Below are positions 1 to 7,589 of a DNA stretch of 64,000 nt, in pieces. Position 1 is the stretch's first letter. Each line of letters begins with the position of its first letter. The notes beneath the pieces were generated by a model, which saw only the letters and a list, made by a program, of their open reading frames with translations, made no database searches and had not been told where the DNA came from. Source of the stretch: Streptomyces sp. FIT100. Lineage in GTDB: Bacteria > Actinomycetota > Actinomycetes > Streptomycetales > Streptomycetaceae. The translations under genes were made by a program, and so were the position numbers. The DNA lies in assembly GCF_024584805.1 (NCBI RefSeq), contig NZ_CP075715.1, forward strand, positions 4,040,526 to 4,104,525. The letters run 5' to 3'.

Positions 1-581
1 ACATGGCGACTCCGGGGCTCCATGTCGTCACGCCCGCGACGGTCGAGGACGCGTACGGGCTGCTGCGGGCGGCCATCGCCTCCGACGACCCGGTGGTCTT
101 CCTGGAGCCCAAGCGGCTGTACTGGTCGAAGTCGGACTGGTCACCGGAGGCTCCGGCGGCCGTGGAGCCGATCGGCCGCGCGGTGGTGCGGCGCCAGGGG
201 CGCAGCGCCACGCTCATCACTTACGGGCCCTCGGTGCCGGTCTGCCTGGAGGCCGCCGAGGCGGCACAGGCCGAGGGCTGGGACCTGGAGGTCGTCGACC
301 TGCGCTCGCTCGTGCCCTTCGACGACGAGACCGTCTGCGCGTCGGTGCGGCGCACCGGGCGGGCGGTGGTCGTCCATGAGTCGACCGGGTTCGGCGGTCC
401 CGGCGGGGAGATAGCGGCCCGGGTCACCGAGCGCTGCTTCCACCATCTGGAGGCGCCGGTGCTGCGGGTGGCGGGTTTCGACATCCCCTATCCGCCGCCG
501 ATGCTGGAGAGGCACCATTTGCCTGGTGTGGACCGGGTGCTGGACGCCGTGGCCAGGTTGCAGTGGGAGGCGGAGAGCTGA
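1..581 (+). CDS. bkdB: 2-oxo acid dehydrogenase E1 beta subunit (partial, 5' end outside window)
   Basis: Only the C-terminal ~193 residues are present. They carry the E1 beta signature EPKRLYW and the transketolase C-terminal domain (TLITYGPSV, VVDLRSLVPFD). This is the beta half of the TPP-dependent decarboxylase (E1) of the branched-chain 2-oxo acid dehydrogenase complex, which converts the oxo acids of Val, Leu and Ile to acyl-CoA. Its TGA overlaps the ATG of the next gene by one base, so the E2 is translationally coupled. A closely similar full-length paralogue lies at 21240-22220, so this is the second bkd cluster (bkdB2 in S. coelicolor-style naming). A pyruvate dehydrogenase role cannot be excluded from sequence alone. 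Confidence 0.9.
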   Translation, partial: MATPGLHVVTPATVEDAYGLLRAAIASDDPVVFLEPKRLYWSKSDWSPEAPAAVEPIGRAVVRRQGRSATLITYGPSVPVCLEAAEAAQAEGWDLEVVDLRSLVPFDDETVCASVRRTGRAVVVHESTGFGGPGGEIAARVTERCFHHLEAPVLRVAGFDIPYPPPMLERHHLPGVDRVLDAVARLQWEAES

Positions 582-2173
582 TGGCCCAGGTGCTCGAATT
601 CAGGCTGCCGGACCTCGGTGAAGGGCTGACCGAGGCGGAGATCGTGCGCTGGCTGGTCGCGGAGGGCGATGTCGTCGCCGTCGACCAGCCCGTCGTCGAG
701 GTCGAGACGGCGAAGGCGATGGTGGAGGTGCCGTGCCCGTACGCGGGCGTGGTCACCGCGCGCTTCGGCGAGGAAGGCACCGAGCTGCCCGTCGGGGCGC
801 CGCTGCTGACCGTTGCGGTGGGACAGGCCCAGGGGGCGCCCGGGGAGTCCGGGACGCCCGCCGCGGCCGGAGGTTCCGGGAGCCGGGGCGCTGCCGCGTC
901 AGGCGGCTCCAGCGCCACAGGGGCATCCCGGGCCTCGGCGGACGAGAAGTCCGGCAATGTGCTGGTGGGGTACGGCACGGGGGCGCCGGCTGCACGGCGG
1001 CGGCGGATCCGACCCGCCGCGCTCTCGGGCGGCGCGGACCCGGGCCGCCCCGACCGGAACGGCCGCCCGGCCGATCCTGCCGGGGCAGGGGCCGAAGACG
1101 CGCACCCCTTCCCGGAGCCCGTGTGGGACAGCGCGGTGGAGAGCCCGGCGCCCGATGAGATCGTCACCGACGACCGAGGCGGTGCCGCCGCGGGCATGGG
1201 TGGTGCCGTCATCGAGACCGCGCCGCGCAGTGAAGGTCCGGTGGCGGTGATCTCGCCGCTCGTGCGGAAGCTGGCCAGGGACAACGGCGTCGATCTGCGC
1301 GAGCTGCACGGGTCGGGGCCCGAAGGGCTGATCCTGCGGGCCGACGTGGAGCTGGCGGTGCGTGCCCTTGCCGGGACGACCGCGCCGCAACCGCCCGCGC
1401 CCGCCACCGTCCCACCTGGTCCCGCAGCCGCAGCCGCAGCCGCGCCTGCGCTTGCCACGGCAGCCGGGCCTGCTCCCGCCCTGGGAGGCGAGCGGATCCC
1501 GTTGCGCGGGGTGCGCGGTGCCGTCGCGGAGAAGCTGTCCCGCAGCCGGCGTGAGATACCGGACGCGACCTGCTGGGTCGACGCGGACGCCACCGAGCTC
1601 ATGGCGGCGCGCAAGGCGATGAACGCCACAGGCGGGCCGAAGATCTCGCTCCTCGCGCTCTTCGCCCGGATCTGCACGGCCGCGCTCGCCCGCTACCCCG
1701 AGCTGAACTCCACGGTGGACCTCGATGCCAGGGAGATCGTCCGTCTGCCCGAGGTGCACCTCGGCTTCGCCGCGCAGACCCCCCGCGGCCTCGTCGTCCC
1801 CGTCGTGCGCAATGCCCACGGCCGTACGGCGGAGTCGCTCACGGAGGAGTTCGCCCGGCTGACCGAGACGGCCCGGCGGGGCGCGCTCACCCCCGCGGAG
1901 CTCACCGGCGGCACGTTCACGCTGAACAACTACGGGGTCTTCGGGGTCGACGGGTCCACGCCGATCATCAACCACCCGGAGGCCGCCATGCTCGGAGTCG
2001 GCCGCATCGTGCCGAAGCCCTGGGTGCACGAGGGCGAGCTCGCCGTCCGCGAGGTCGTGCAGCTCTCCCTCACCTTTGACCACCGGGTGTGCGACGGCGG
2101 CACCGCGGGCGGCTTCCTCCGGTATGTGGCCGACTGCGTGGAGAGTCCGGCGGTGCTGCTGCGCACTCTGTAG
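581..2173 (+). CDS. bkdC: dihydrolipoamide acyltransferase E2 of second bkd cluster
   Basis: A 530-residue E2. The N-terminal lipoyl domain carries the lipoyl lysine at about K45 in ETAKAMVE. An Ala/Gly/Pro-rich linker follows, then a peripheral-subunit-binding domain at about 223-258 (ISPLVRKLARDNGVDL) and a catalytic domain from about 303 with the acyltransferase motif DHRVCDGG near 501. It transfers branched acyl groups from E1 to CoA. The ATG at 581 was chosen because it overlaps the upstream stop (TGATG); an ATG-like position further upstream would add only six residues of E1 beta overlap. The linker before the binding domain is longer and less ordered than in the paralogue at 22231-23664. 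Confident E2; substrate inferred from context. Confidence 0.92.
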   Translation: MAQVLEFRLPDLGEGLTEAEIVRWLVAEGDVVAVDQPVVEVETAKAMVEVPCPYAGVVTARFGEEGTELPVGAPLLTVAVGQAQGAPGESGTPAAAGGSGSRGAAASGGSSATGASRASADEKSGNVLVGYGTGAPAARRRRIRPAALSGGADPGRPDRNGRPADPAGAGAEDAHPFPEPVWDSAVESPAPDEIVTDDRGGAAAGMGGAVIETAPRSEGPVAVISPLVRKLARDNGVDLRELHGSGPEGLILRADVELAVRALAGTTAPQPPAPATVPPGPAAAAAAAPALATAAGPAPALGGERIPLRGVRGAVAEKLSRSRREIPDATCWVDADATELMAARKAMNATGGPKISLLALFARICTAALARYPELNSTVDLDAREIVRLPEVHLGFAAQTPRGLVVPVVRNAHGRTAESLTEEFARLTETARRGALTPAELTGGTFTLNNYGVFGVDGSTPIINHPEAAMLGVGRIVPKPWVHEGELAVREVVQLSLTFDHRVCDGGTAGGFLRYVADCVESPAVLLRTL

Positions 2174-2217
2174 CCCCGGCAGGTTCCCCGCCGGTGATCG
2201 CGGCCCATACTGCTGGG

Positions 2218-3093
2218 GTGACTGCGGATGCGGGGTACGACGCGATCGTGCTCGCCGGGGGCGCCGCCAAGCGGCTCGGCGGGGCGGACAAGCCAGGAGT
2301 GAGCGTCGGTGGCCGGGCGCTGCTCGACCGCGTGCTCACGGTGTGCCGGGACGCCGGCCGCACCGTTGTGGTCGGCGGCCGGCGGGCCACCGCGCGCCCG
2401 GTGCTCTGGGCGCGTGAGACCCCGCCCGGTGGCGGTCCGCTCGCCGCGCTCGACGCCGGGGTGCGCCGGACCGGGGCGGAGACCGTGCTTGTGCTCTCCG
2501 CGGATCTGCCGTTCCTCGGCGAAGCGACCGTGCGGCGGCTGCTCACCGCCCTGGACTCGGGCGGGCCGGACGCGGTGCATGGCGTGGAGGGAGCCCTCCT
2601 CGTCGATGCCGACGGGCGTGACCAGCCTCTCGTCGCGGCGTATCGGAGCGAGTCGCTGCGCCGCGAACTGGCCCTGATCGTCGCCGAGCACGGAGGTCTG
2701 ACCGGGCTGCCGCTGCGGCTGCTGACGGAGGAGCTGGAACTCGGCAGGGTCCCGGCGGGGCCGCTCGACGCCTTCGACTGCGACACCTGGGAGGACATCG
2801 CCGCAGCCCGGGCCCGCATCAGGGAGCATGGGAACGTGCTGGATGAATGGATCACCGCAGTCAAGGACGAACTCGGCATCGATCTCGACGTCGACACCGG
2901 CGTCCTGCTCGATCTGGCCCGCGATGCCGCGCATGGTGTCGCCCGGCCCGCCGCGCCGCTGACCACGTTCCTGGTCGGCTATGCGGCGGCCAAGGCGGGT
3001 GGTGACAGTGCCCAGGCGGTGGCCGAAGCGGCCCGTAAGGCGGCGGCGCTCGCCGACCGCTGGGCGGCGGAGGCCGACAAGGCCGGCGACTGA
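2218..3093 (+). CDS. MobA-like NTP transferase fused to DUF6457-type domain
   Basis: A 291-residue protein. Residues 8-190 form a MobA-type nucleotidyltransferase with the signature LAGG-x3-R-x-GG-x-DKP (about 12-26). MobA-family enzymes add GMP to molybdopterin to make the guanine dinucleotide cofactor. From about 205 a helical module (LDEWITAVKDELGIDLDVD, then LTTFLVGYAAAKAG) resembles the actinobacterial DUF6457 domain. The GTG at 2218 is chosen because the nucleotide-binding fold starts 8 residues later; GTG at 2194 is an alternative. It overlaps the MoeA-like gene by one base, which supports a molybdenum cofactor role. The function of the C-terminal domain is not known to me. Confidence 0.8.
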   Translation: MTADAGYDAIVLAGGAAKRLGGADKPGVSVGGRALLDRVLTVCRDAGRTVVVGGRRATARPVLWARETPPGGGPLAALDAGVRRTGAETVLVLSADLPFLGEATVRRLLTALDSGGPDAVHGVEGALLVDADGRDQPLVAAYRSESLRRELALIVAEHGGLTGLPLRLLTEELELGRVPAGPLDAFDCDTWEDIAAARARIREHGNVLDEWITAVKDELGIDLDVDTGVLLDLARDAAHGVARPAAPLTTFLVGYAAAKAGGDSAQAVAEAARKAAALADRWAAEADKAGD

Positions 3094-4667
3094 TGACCGC
3101 GCAGGACGACGGACTCGACTTTCCGTGGGCGGCGGCGCCCGGACCCGGCAGCGGCGGGGCTTCCGGCGCGGCCGGGGACGACGACCTCGCGGACGCCCTC
3201 GCCCTGGTGGCGCGCCGGCCGCCGCGGCCGGTGTCGGCCGGCGCCCCTCGATCCGATGCCGCCGAGGTCCCCCGTCCCGCACCGGGGGACTCCGATGGCC
3301 GGGCCGCGGAAACAGGCGGTCACGGTGACGGGAAGGACGATCACGACGGGGACGGCGTCGAGGACGCCCTCGCGCTCGTCGGACGCTCCCTCGACGGGCG
3401 GGCGCATGGACACGGACATGGACACGGCGGCGGAGGCGGCGGACTCTCCGGCGGCGGGCACCGACACACGCTGCCCTGGGCGGAGGCCCGCGCCATCGCG
3501 GCGCGTGCGGGCCGCGCCGCCCCCCTGGCCACCCAGCATGAGCCCCTCGACCGCGCCCAAGGGCAACTGCTCGCCGAACCGCTCACCGCGCTGACCGATC
3601 TGCCGTCGTTCGACACCTCCGCCATGGACGGCTGGGCGGTCGCCGGGCCCGGTCCCTGGACCGTGGAGAGCAGCGACAGCGGCATCCTCGCCGGTCACGG
3701 CGGGCCTGAGCCGCTCATCGACGGTACGGCCGTACGGATCGCGACCGGAGCCCGGATTCCCGCCGGCGCCACGGCCGTCATCCGCAGCGAGCATGCCCGC
3801 ACCGACGGCAGCGGTCATCTCCATGCCCAGCGCCAGGTGACCCATGGTCAGGACATCCGGCCGCGAGGCCAGGAATGCAGGTCCGGTGACCAACTGCTGC
3901 CCGCCGGGACGGTGGTGACCCCTGCAGTGCTCGGACTCGCCGCCGCCGCCGGATACGACCGGCTGCACACAGTACGGCGGCCGCGCGTCGATGTGCTCGT
4001 GCTCGGCGATGAGCTGCTCACCGAGGGACTGCCCCACGCCGGGCTCATCAGGGATGCCCTCGGGCCGATGATCGGCCCCTGGCTCAGGGCGCTCGGCGCC
4101 GAGGTACTGGTCACACGCCGTATCGGCGACGACGCCGAAGCCCTCCACCGGGCCGTCACCACATCCGAGGCCGACCTCCTGGTGACCACGGGCGGTACGG
4201 CGGCCGGACCCGTCGACCATGTGCATCCGGTGCTCAGCAAGGCGGGGGCCGGGCTGCTGGTCGACGGCGTGGCCGTACGGCCCGGGCATCCCATGCTGCT
4301 GGCCGAGCTCGGGCCCGGACGGTATCTGGTGGGGTTGCCGGGGAATCCGCTGGCCGCCGTATCGGGGCTGCTCACGCTCGCGGAGCCGCTGCTGCGCGGC
4401 ATGTCGGGACAGGTGGCAACCTCGGCCCCGTATCCCGCGTCCCTACAGGACGAGGTCCACGGCCATCCGCAGGACACCCGGCTGGTTCCGGTGGTGCGCC
4501 GTGCCGACAGGCTTGTGCCGCTGCACTACAACGGTCCGGCCATGCTGCGGGGTATCGCCGCCGCGCAGGGTCTTGCCGTCGTGCCGCCCGGCGGGGCGCG
4601 GGCCGGCGATGAGCTGGAGCTCCTCGATCTGCCCTGGTCGCCGACGCCCGGAGGGTGTTTCACGTGA
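3093..4667 (+). CDS. moeA: MoeA-like molybdopterin molybdotransferase with His-rich linker
   Basis: A 524-residue protein, longer than typical MoeA (about 400) because of about 130 extra N-terminal residues. That extension is Pro/Asp/Gly-rich and has a histidine run (HGHGHGHGGGG, about residues 105-116). The MoeA fold then starts at about LPWAEARAIA, with the conserved segment SFDTSAMDGWAV at about 172-183 and the molybdopterin-binding loop TTGGTAAGPVDH at about 365. MoeA inserts molybdate into adenylylated molybdopterin. It is coupled by TGATG to the upstream MobA-like gene. The loop differs from the usual GG-[VT]-S-x-G-x-x-D, so this may be a divergent paralogue. Its stop codon lies inside the parS-like palindrome at 4657-4670. 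Confidence 0.82.
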   Translation: MTAQDDGLDFPWAAAPGPGSGGASGAAGDDDLADALALVARRPPRPVSAGAPRSDAAEVPRPAPGDSDGRAAETGGHGDGKDDHDGDGVEDALALVGRSLDGRAHGHGHGHGGGGGGLSGGGHRHTLPWAEARAIAARAGRAAPLATQHEPLDRAQGQLLAEPLTALTDLPSFDTSAMDGWAVAGPGPWTVESSDSGILAGHGGPEPLIDGTAVRIATGARIPAGATAVIRSEHARTDGSGHLHAQRQVTHGQDIRPRGQECRSGDQLLPAGTVVTPAVLGLAAAAGYDRLHTVRRPRVDVLVLGDELLTEGLPHAGLIRDALGPMIGPWLRALGAEVLVTRRIGDDAEALHRAVTTSEADLLVTTGGTAAGPVDHVHPVLSKAGAGLLVDGVAVRPGHPMLLAELGPGRYLVGLPGNPLAAVSGLLTLAEPLLRGMSGQVATSAPYPASLQDEVHGHPQDTRLVPVVRRADRLVPLHYNGPAMLRGIAAAQGLAVVPPGGARAGDELELLDLPWSPTPGGCFT

Positions 4668-4670
4668 AAC
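4657..4670. other. parS: parS-like ParB-binding site (perfect 14-bp palindrome)
   Basis: GTTTCACGTGAAAC is a perfect 14-bp palindrome and equals the core of the Streptomyces parS consensus. With its flanks it matches 15 of 16 bases of TGTTTCACGTGAAACA. ParB binds such sites near oriC to organise and segregate chromosomes. The site overlaps the stop of the MoeA-like gene (4665-4667) and contains the probable GTG start (4664) of the K+ channel gene. Confidence 0.85.
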
Positions 4671-5743
4671 TTCCCGGTCAGGACGCCATCGCCCGGCGCG
4701 CTGACGAGCAGCTGGTCGCCGCGCGGGTGCACATGCCCCGTCGCGTCATCGAGCGGCCGCTGCGTCAGGTCGCCAAACGGCTGCTGATGGCGCTGGGCGT
4801 GCTGGCGCTGACCGTGCTCATCGTCTGGCTCGACCGTGGCGGCTATCACGACAACGCGGACGGGAAGGTCGACCTCCTCGACTCCATCTACTACGCCACC
4901 GTCACCCTCTCCACCACGGGGTACGGCGACATCGTTCCGCACAGCGACAGCGCCCGGCTGGTCAATGTGCTGCTGGTGACGCCGTTGCGCGTGCTCTTTC
5001 TGATCATCCTGGTCGGTACCACTCTCGAGGTCCTCACCGAGCGGACCCGGGAGGAGTGGCGGCTGAACCGCTGGAGGGCCACCTTGCGTGAGCACACCGT
5101 CATCGTCGGCTTCGGCACGAAGGGACGTTCCGCGCTCCAGACCCTGTGCGCCACAGGGTTGAAGAAGGAGCAGGTCGTCGTCGTGGATCCGAGTTCGAAG
5201 GTGATCGAGACCGCGAACGCGGACGGGTTCGCGGGGGTCGTCGGCGATGCGACCCGCAGCGATGTGCTGCTGCGTGCCGAGTTGCAGAGGGCACGTCAGA
5301 TCATCATCGCCACGCAGCGCGACGACACGGCGGTGCTGGTCGCACTGACCGCGCGACAGCTCAATCGTGGGGCCAAGATCGTGGCCGCGGTGCGTGAGGA
5401 GGAGAACGCCCCGTTGCTGCGCCAGTCCGGGGCCGACGCGGTGATCACCAGTGCCAGCGCGGCGGGCCGGCTGCTCGGGCTTTCCGTGCTCAGCCCCAGC
5501 GCGGGCACGGTGATGGAGGACCTGATCCAGCAGGGCAGCGGGCTCGATATCGTCGAACGGCCGGTGATAAAGAGCGAGGTCGGCAAGAGTGTTCGGGAGA
5601 CGGACGACCTGGTGGTGAGCGTGCTGCGCGGGCACCGGCTGCTCGGTTACGACGATCCGAAGGCGAGCCCTCTGCAGTTGACGGACCGTCTGATCACCAT
5701 CGTGCGGGCGACGAACGTGCCGTCGCTGGGCGCCGCCGAGTAG
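4664..5743 (+). CDS. two-TM potassium channel with RCK (TrkA-N) domain
   Basis: A 359-residue protein. TM1 is about 40-60 (LLMALGVLALTVLIVWL), the pore loop has the K+ selectivity filter TTGYGD at about 83-88, and TM2 follows (VLFLIILVGTTLEVL). From about 145 there is a Rossmann RCK N domain (TVIVGFGTKGRSAL), then an RCK C-type region. This is the MthK-like architecture, a ligand-gated K+ channel of the inner membrane. The start is GTG 4664: GGAGGG at 4650-4655 lies 8 nt upstream, whereas GTG 4655 would overlap that ribosome site. ATG 4730 is a weaker alternative. It overlaps the upstream stop and the parS-like palindrome. Confidence 0.87.
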   Translation: MKLPGQDAIARRADEQLVAARVHMPRRVIERPLRQVAKRLLMALGVLALTVLIVWLDRGGYHDNADGKVDLLDSIYYATVTLSTTGYGDIVPHSDSARLVNVLLVTPLRVLFLIILVGTTLEVLTERTREEWRLNRWRATLREHTVIVGFGTKGRSALQTLCATGLKKEQVVVVDPSSKVIETANADGFAGVVGDATRSDVLLRAELQRARQIIIATQRDDTAVLVALTARQLNRGAKIVAAVREEENAPLLRQSGADAVITSASAAGRLLGLSVLSPSAGTVMEDLIQQGSGLDIVERPVIKSEVGKSVRETDDLVVSVLRGHRLLGYDDPKASPLQLTDRLITIVRATNVPSLGAAE

Positions 5744-5791
5744 GGAGCACGGTCCGCCCGCGCCGGGGTGCGGCGGAGTAGCCTCGCGGCC

Positions 5792-6799
5792 ATGCATGCG
5801 ATCACGATTCCCGAACCAGGTGGTCCCGAGGCGCTGGTGTGGGCGGAGGTGCCCGATGTCGAGCCCGGCGAGGGCGAGGTCCTCGTCGATGTCGTCGCCA
5901 GCGCGGTCAACCGTGCGGATCTGCTGCAGCGGCAAGGCTTCTACGACCCGCCGCCCGGGGCTTCCCCCTACCCCGGGCTGGAGTGCTCGGGACGTATCAG
6001 TGCGCTCGGCCCCGGTGTCTCCGGATGGAGCGTCGGTGACGAGGTGTGCGCTCTGCTGGCGGGCGGCGGATACGCGGAGAAGGTGGCCGTCCCGGCCGGC
6101 CAGCTGCTGCCGGTGCCGCAAGGGGTGGACCTGGTCACAGCGGCGGCGCTGCCTGAAGCGACCTGCACGGTCTGGTCCAACATGTTCATGGTCGCCCATC
6201 TGCGGCCGGGCGAGACCCTGCTCGTCCACGGCGGTGCCAGCGGTATCGGGACGATGGCGATCCAGCTCGGGAAAGCGGTGGGCGCGAAGGTGGCGGTCAC
6301 CGCGGGCGGGCCGGAGAAGCTGGCGCGCTGCGCCGAACTGGGTGCCGACATTCTGATCGACTACCGCGAGCAGGACTTCGTGGAGGAGCTCCGGAATGCG
6401 ACGGGCGGTGCCGGGGCGGACGTCATCCTCGACATCATCGGGGCCAAGTATCTGGACCGGAACGTACGGGCGTTGGCCGTGAACGGACGCCTCGCGGTGA
6501 TCGGGCTGCAGGGCGGAGTGAAGGGCGAGCTGAACCTCGGGGCACTGCTGGCCAAGCGGGCCGCGGTCACGGCGACGTCGTTGCGGGGACGTCCGTTGCA
6601 GGAGAAGACGGCGATCGTGGCGGCGGTGCTGGAGCATGTGTGGCCGCTGGTCGCGGCCGGGACGGTGCGGGCGGTCGTGGACAGCACCGTGCCGATGCCG
6701 GAAGCGGCGGAGGGGCACCGGGCGCTGGATTCAGGGACGCATGTGGGCAAGGTGCTGCTGGTGACGCCGTCGTCCGAGCCCTCGCCTGCGGCGGGCTGA
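5792..6799 (+). CDS. NAD(P)H:quinone oxidoreductase, zeta-crystallin/PIG3 type
   Basis: A 335-residue medium-chain dehydrogenase/reductase of the quinone oxidoreductase branch, which lacks the zinc ligands of alcohol dehydrogenases. An N-terminal GroES-like domain (EVLVDVVASAVNRADLLQRQG, at most 20 residues quoted here as VNRADLLQRQGFYDPPPG) matches the TP53I3/PIG3 signature. The nucleotide-binding motif HGGASGIGTMAIQLGKAVGA sits at about 145-164. The expected reaction is NADPH-dependent quinone or enal reduction in the cytoplasm. The ATG at 5792 starts the conserved MHAITIPEPGG; it lies 48 nt after the K+ channel gene with no terminator between them, so co-transcription is likely. Confidence 0.88.
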   Translation: MHAITIPEPGGPEALVWAEVPDVEPGEGEVLVDVVASAVNRADLLQRQGFYDPPPGASPYPGLECSGRISALGPGVSGWSVGDEVCALLAGGGYAEKVAVPAGQLLPVPQGVDLVTAAALPEATCTVWSNMFMVAHLRPGETLLVHGGASGIGTMAIQLGKAVGAKVAVTAGGPEKLARCAELGADILIDYREQDFVEELRNATGGAGADVILDIIGAKYLDRNVRALAVNGRLAVIGLQGGVKGELNLGALLAKRAAVTATSLRGRPLQEKTAIVAAVLEHVWPLVAAGTVRAVVDSTVPMPEAAEGHRALDSGTHVGKVLLVTPSSEPSPAAG

Positions 6800-6875
6800 G
6801 CCGGCTGATTCGGCCGAGCCCGCCGATTCGGTCCAGCGCCTCGAAGAACCTTGCCTTTAGCACCCCGAAATCCAC

Positions 6876-6916
6876 GATCCCCGCAACTCCCTGAACTCCA
6901 GGGTGTTGCGGGGATC
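6876..6916. terminator. bidirectional hairpin between convergent genes
   Basis: GATCCCCGCAAC (6876-6887) pairs perfectly with GTTGCGGGGATC (6905-6916), and an inner CCCTG/CAGGG extends the stem past one mismatch. It lies between the convergent quinone oxidoreductase gene and bpa, with no clear T tract on the plus strand. Confidence 0.7.
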
Positions 6917-6959
6917 AGTAGAACCAGCCAGGGGGACGGGGCCTGTTGGTGCGAGGGAG

Positions 6960-7499
6960 TCAGAGGTAGGGGCCCGAGCGGATGGCGCCGTGGTGGGAGT
7001 CGTCATCGTCGGTGGGGGCGCCGGGCGGGAGAGCGCGGCGCATCTGCTCCAGCTGGGCGCGCGCCGCCATCTGCTGGGCGAACAGCGCCGTCTGGATGCC
7101 GTGGAAGAGGCCCTCCAGCCAGCCGACCAACTGGGCCTGCGCGATGCGCAGTTCCGCCTCCGAGGGGATGGCCTCGTCCGTGAAGGGCAGCGAGAGCCGT
7201 TCGAGTTCCGCCACGAGTTCCGGAGCGAGCCCGTCCTCGAGCTCCTTCACCGAGCTCGCGTGGATCTCCTTGAGCCTGACCCGGCTCGCCTCGTCCAGAG
7301 GTGCCGCCCGCACTTCCTCCAGCAGCTGCTTGATCATGCTGCCGATGCGCATGACCTTCGCAGGCTGTTCGACCATGTCTGTCACCGGGACCTCGCGCGC
7401 CTCGTCGTCAGCTTCAACGCCGCCGAGCGCCATCCCGTCCTGCCCCACTACGAGGACATGGGGGCTCTGCGGCGACCGTTCATTCCTCGGCATCTCCAT
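6960..7499 (-). CDS. bpa: bacterial proteasome activator Bpa/PafE family
   Basis: A 179-residue protein matching the actinobacterial Bpa (PafE) family. There is a disordered acidic N-terminus, a central helical bundle (MIKQLLEEVRAAPLDEASR, ELRIAQAQLVGWLEGLFHG), and a C-terminal tail ending GPYL that has the HbYX-like form (hydrophobic-Tyr-X) used to dock on the 20S proteasome and open its gate. The activator forms an ATP-independent ring and feeds unfolded proteins to the proteasome. In M. tuberculosis the tail is GQYL; here Pro replaces Gln. The ATG at 7499 (MEMPRN) was chosen with GAGAGA about 8 nt upstream; an upstream start would add a non-conserved 27-residue stretch. Confidence 0.85.
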   Translation of the reverse strand: MEMPRNERSPQSPHVLVVGQDGMALGGVEADDEAREVPVTDMVEQPAKVMRIGSMIKQLLEEVRAAPLDEASRVRLKEIHASSVKELEDGLAPELVAELERLSLPFTDEAIPSEAELRIAQAQLVGWLEGLFHGIQTALFAQQMAARAQLEQMRRALPPGAPTDDDDSHHGAIRSGPYL

Positions 7500-7589
7500 G
7501 CCGCCATTCTCTCGCACATGTGCTTTCCCACAGGGTGTGCCCCCGTACGAGGGTGATCCACCCTCGTACGGGGGCCGCATCCGTACAGC

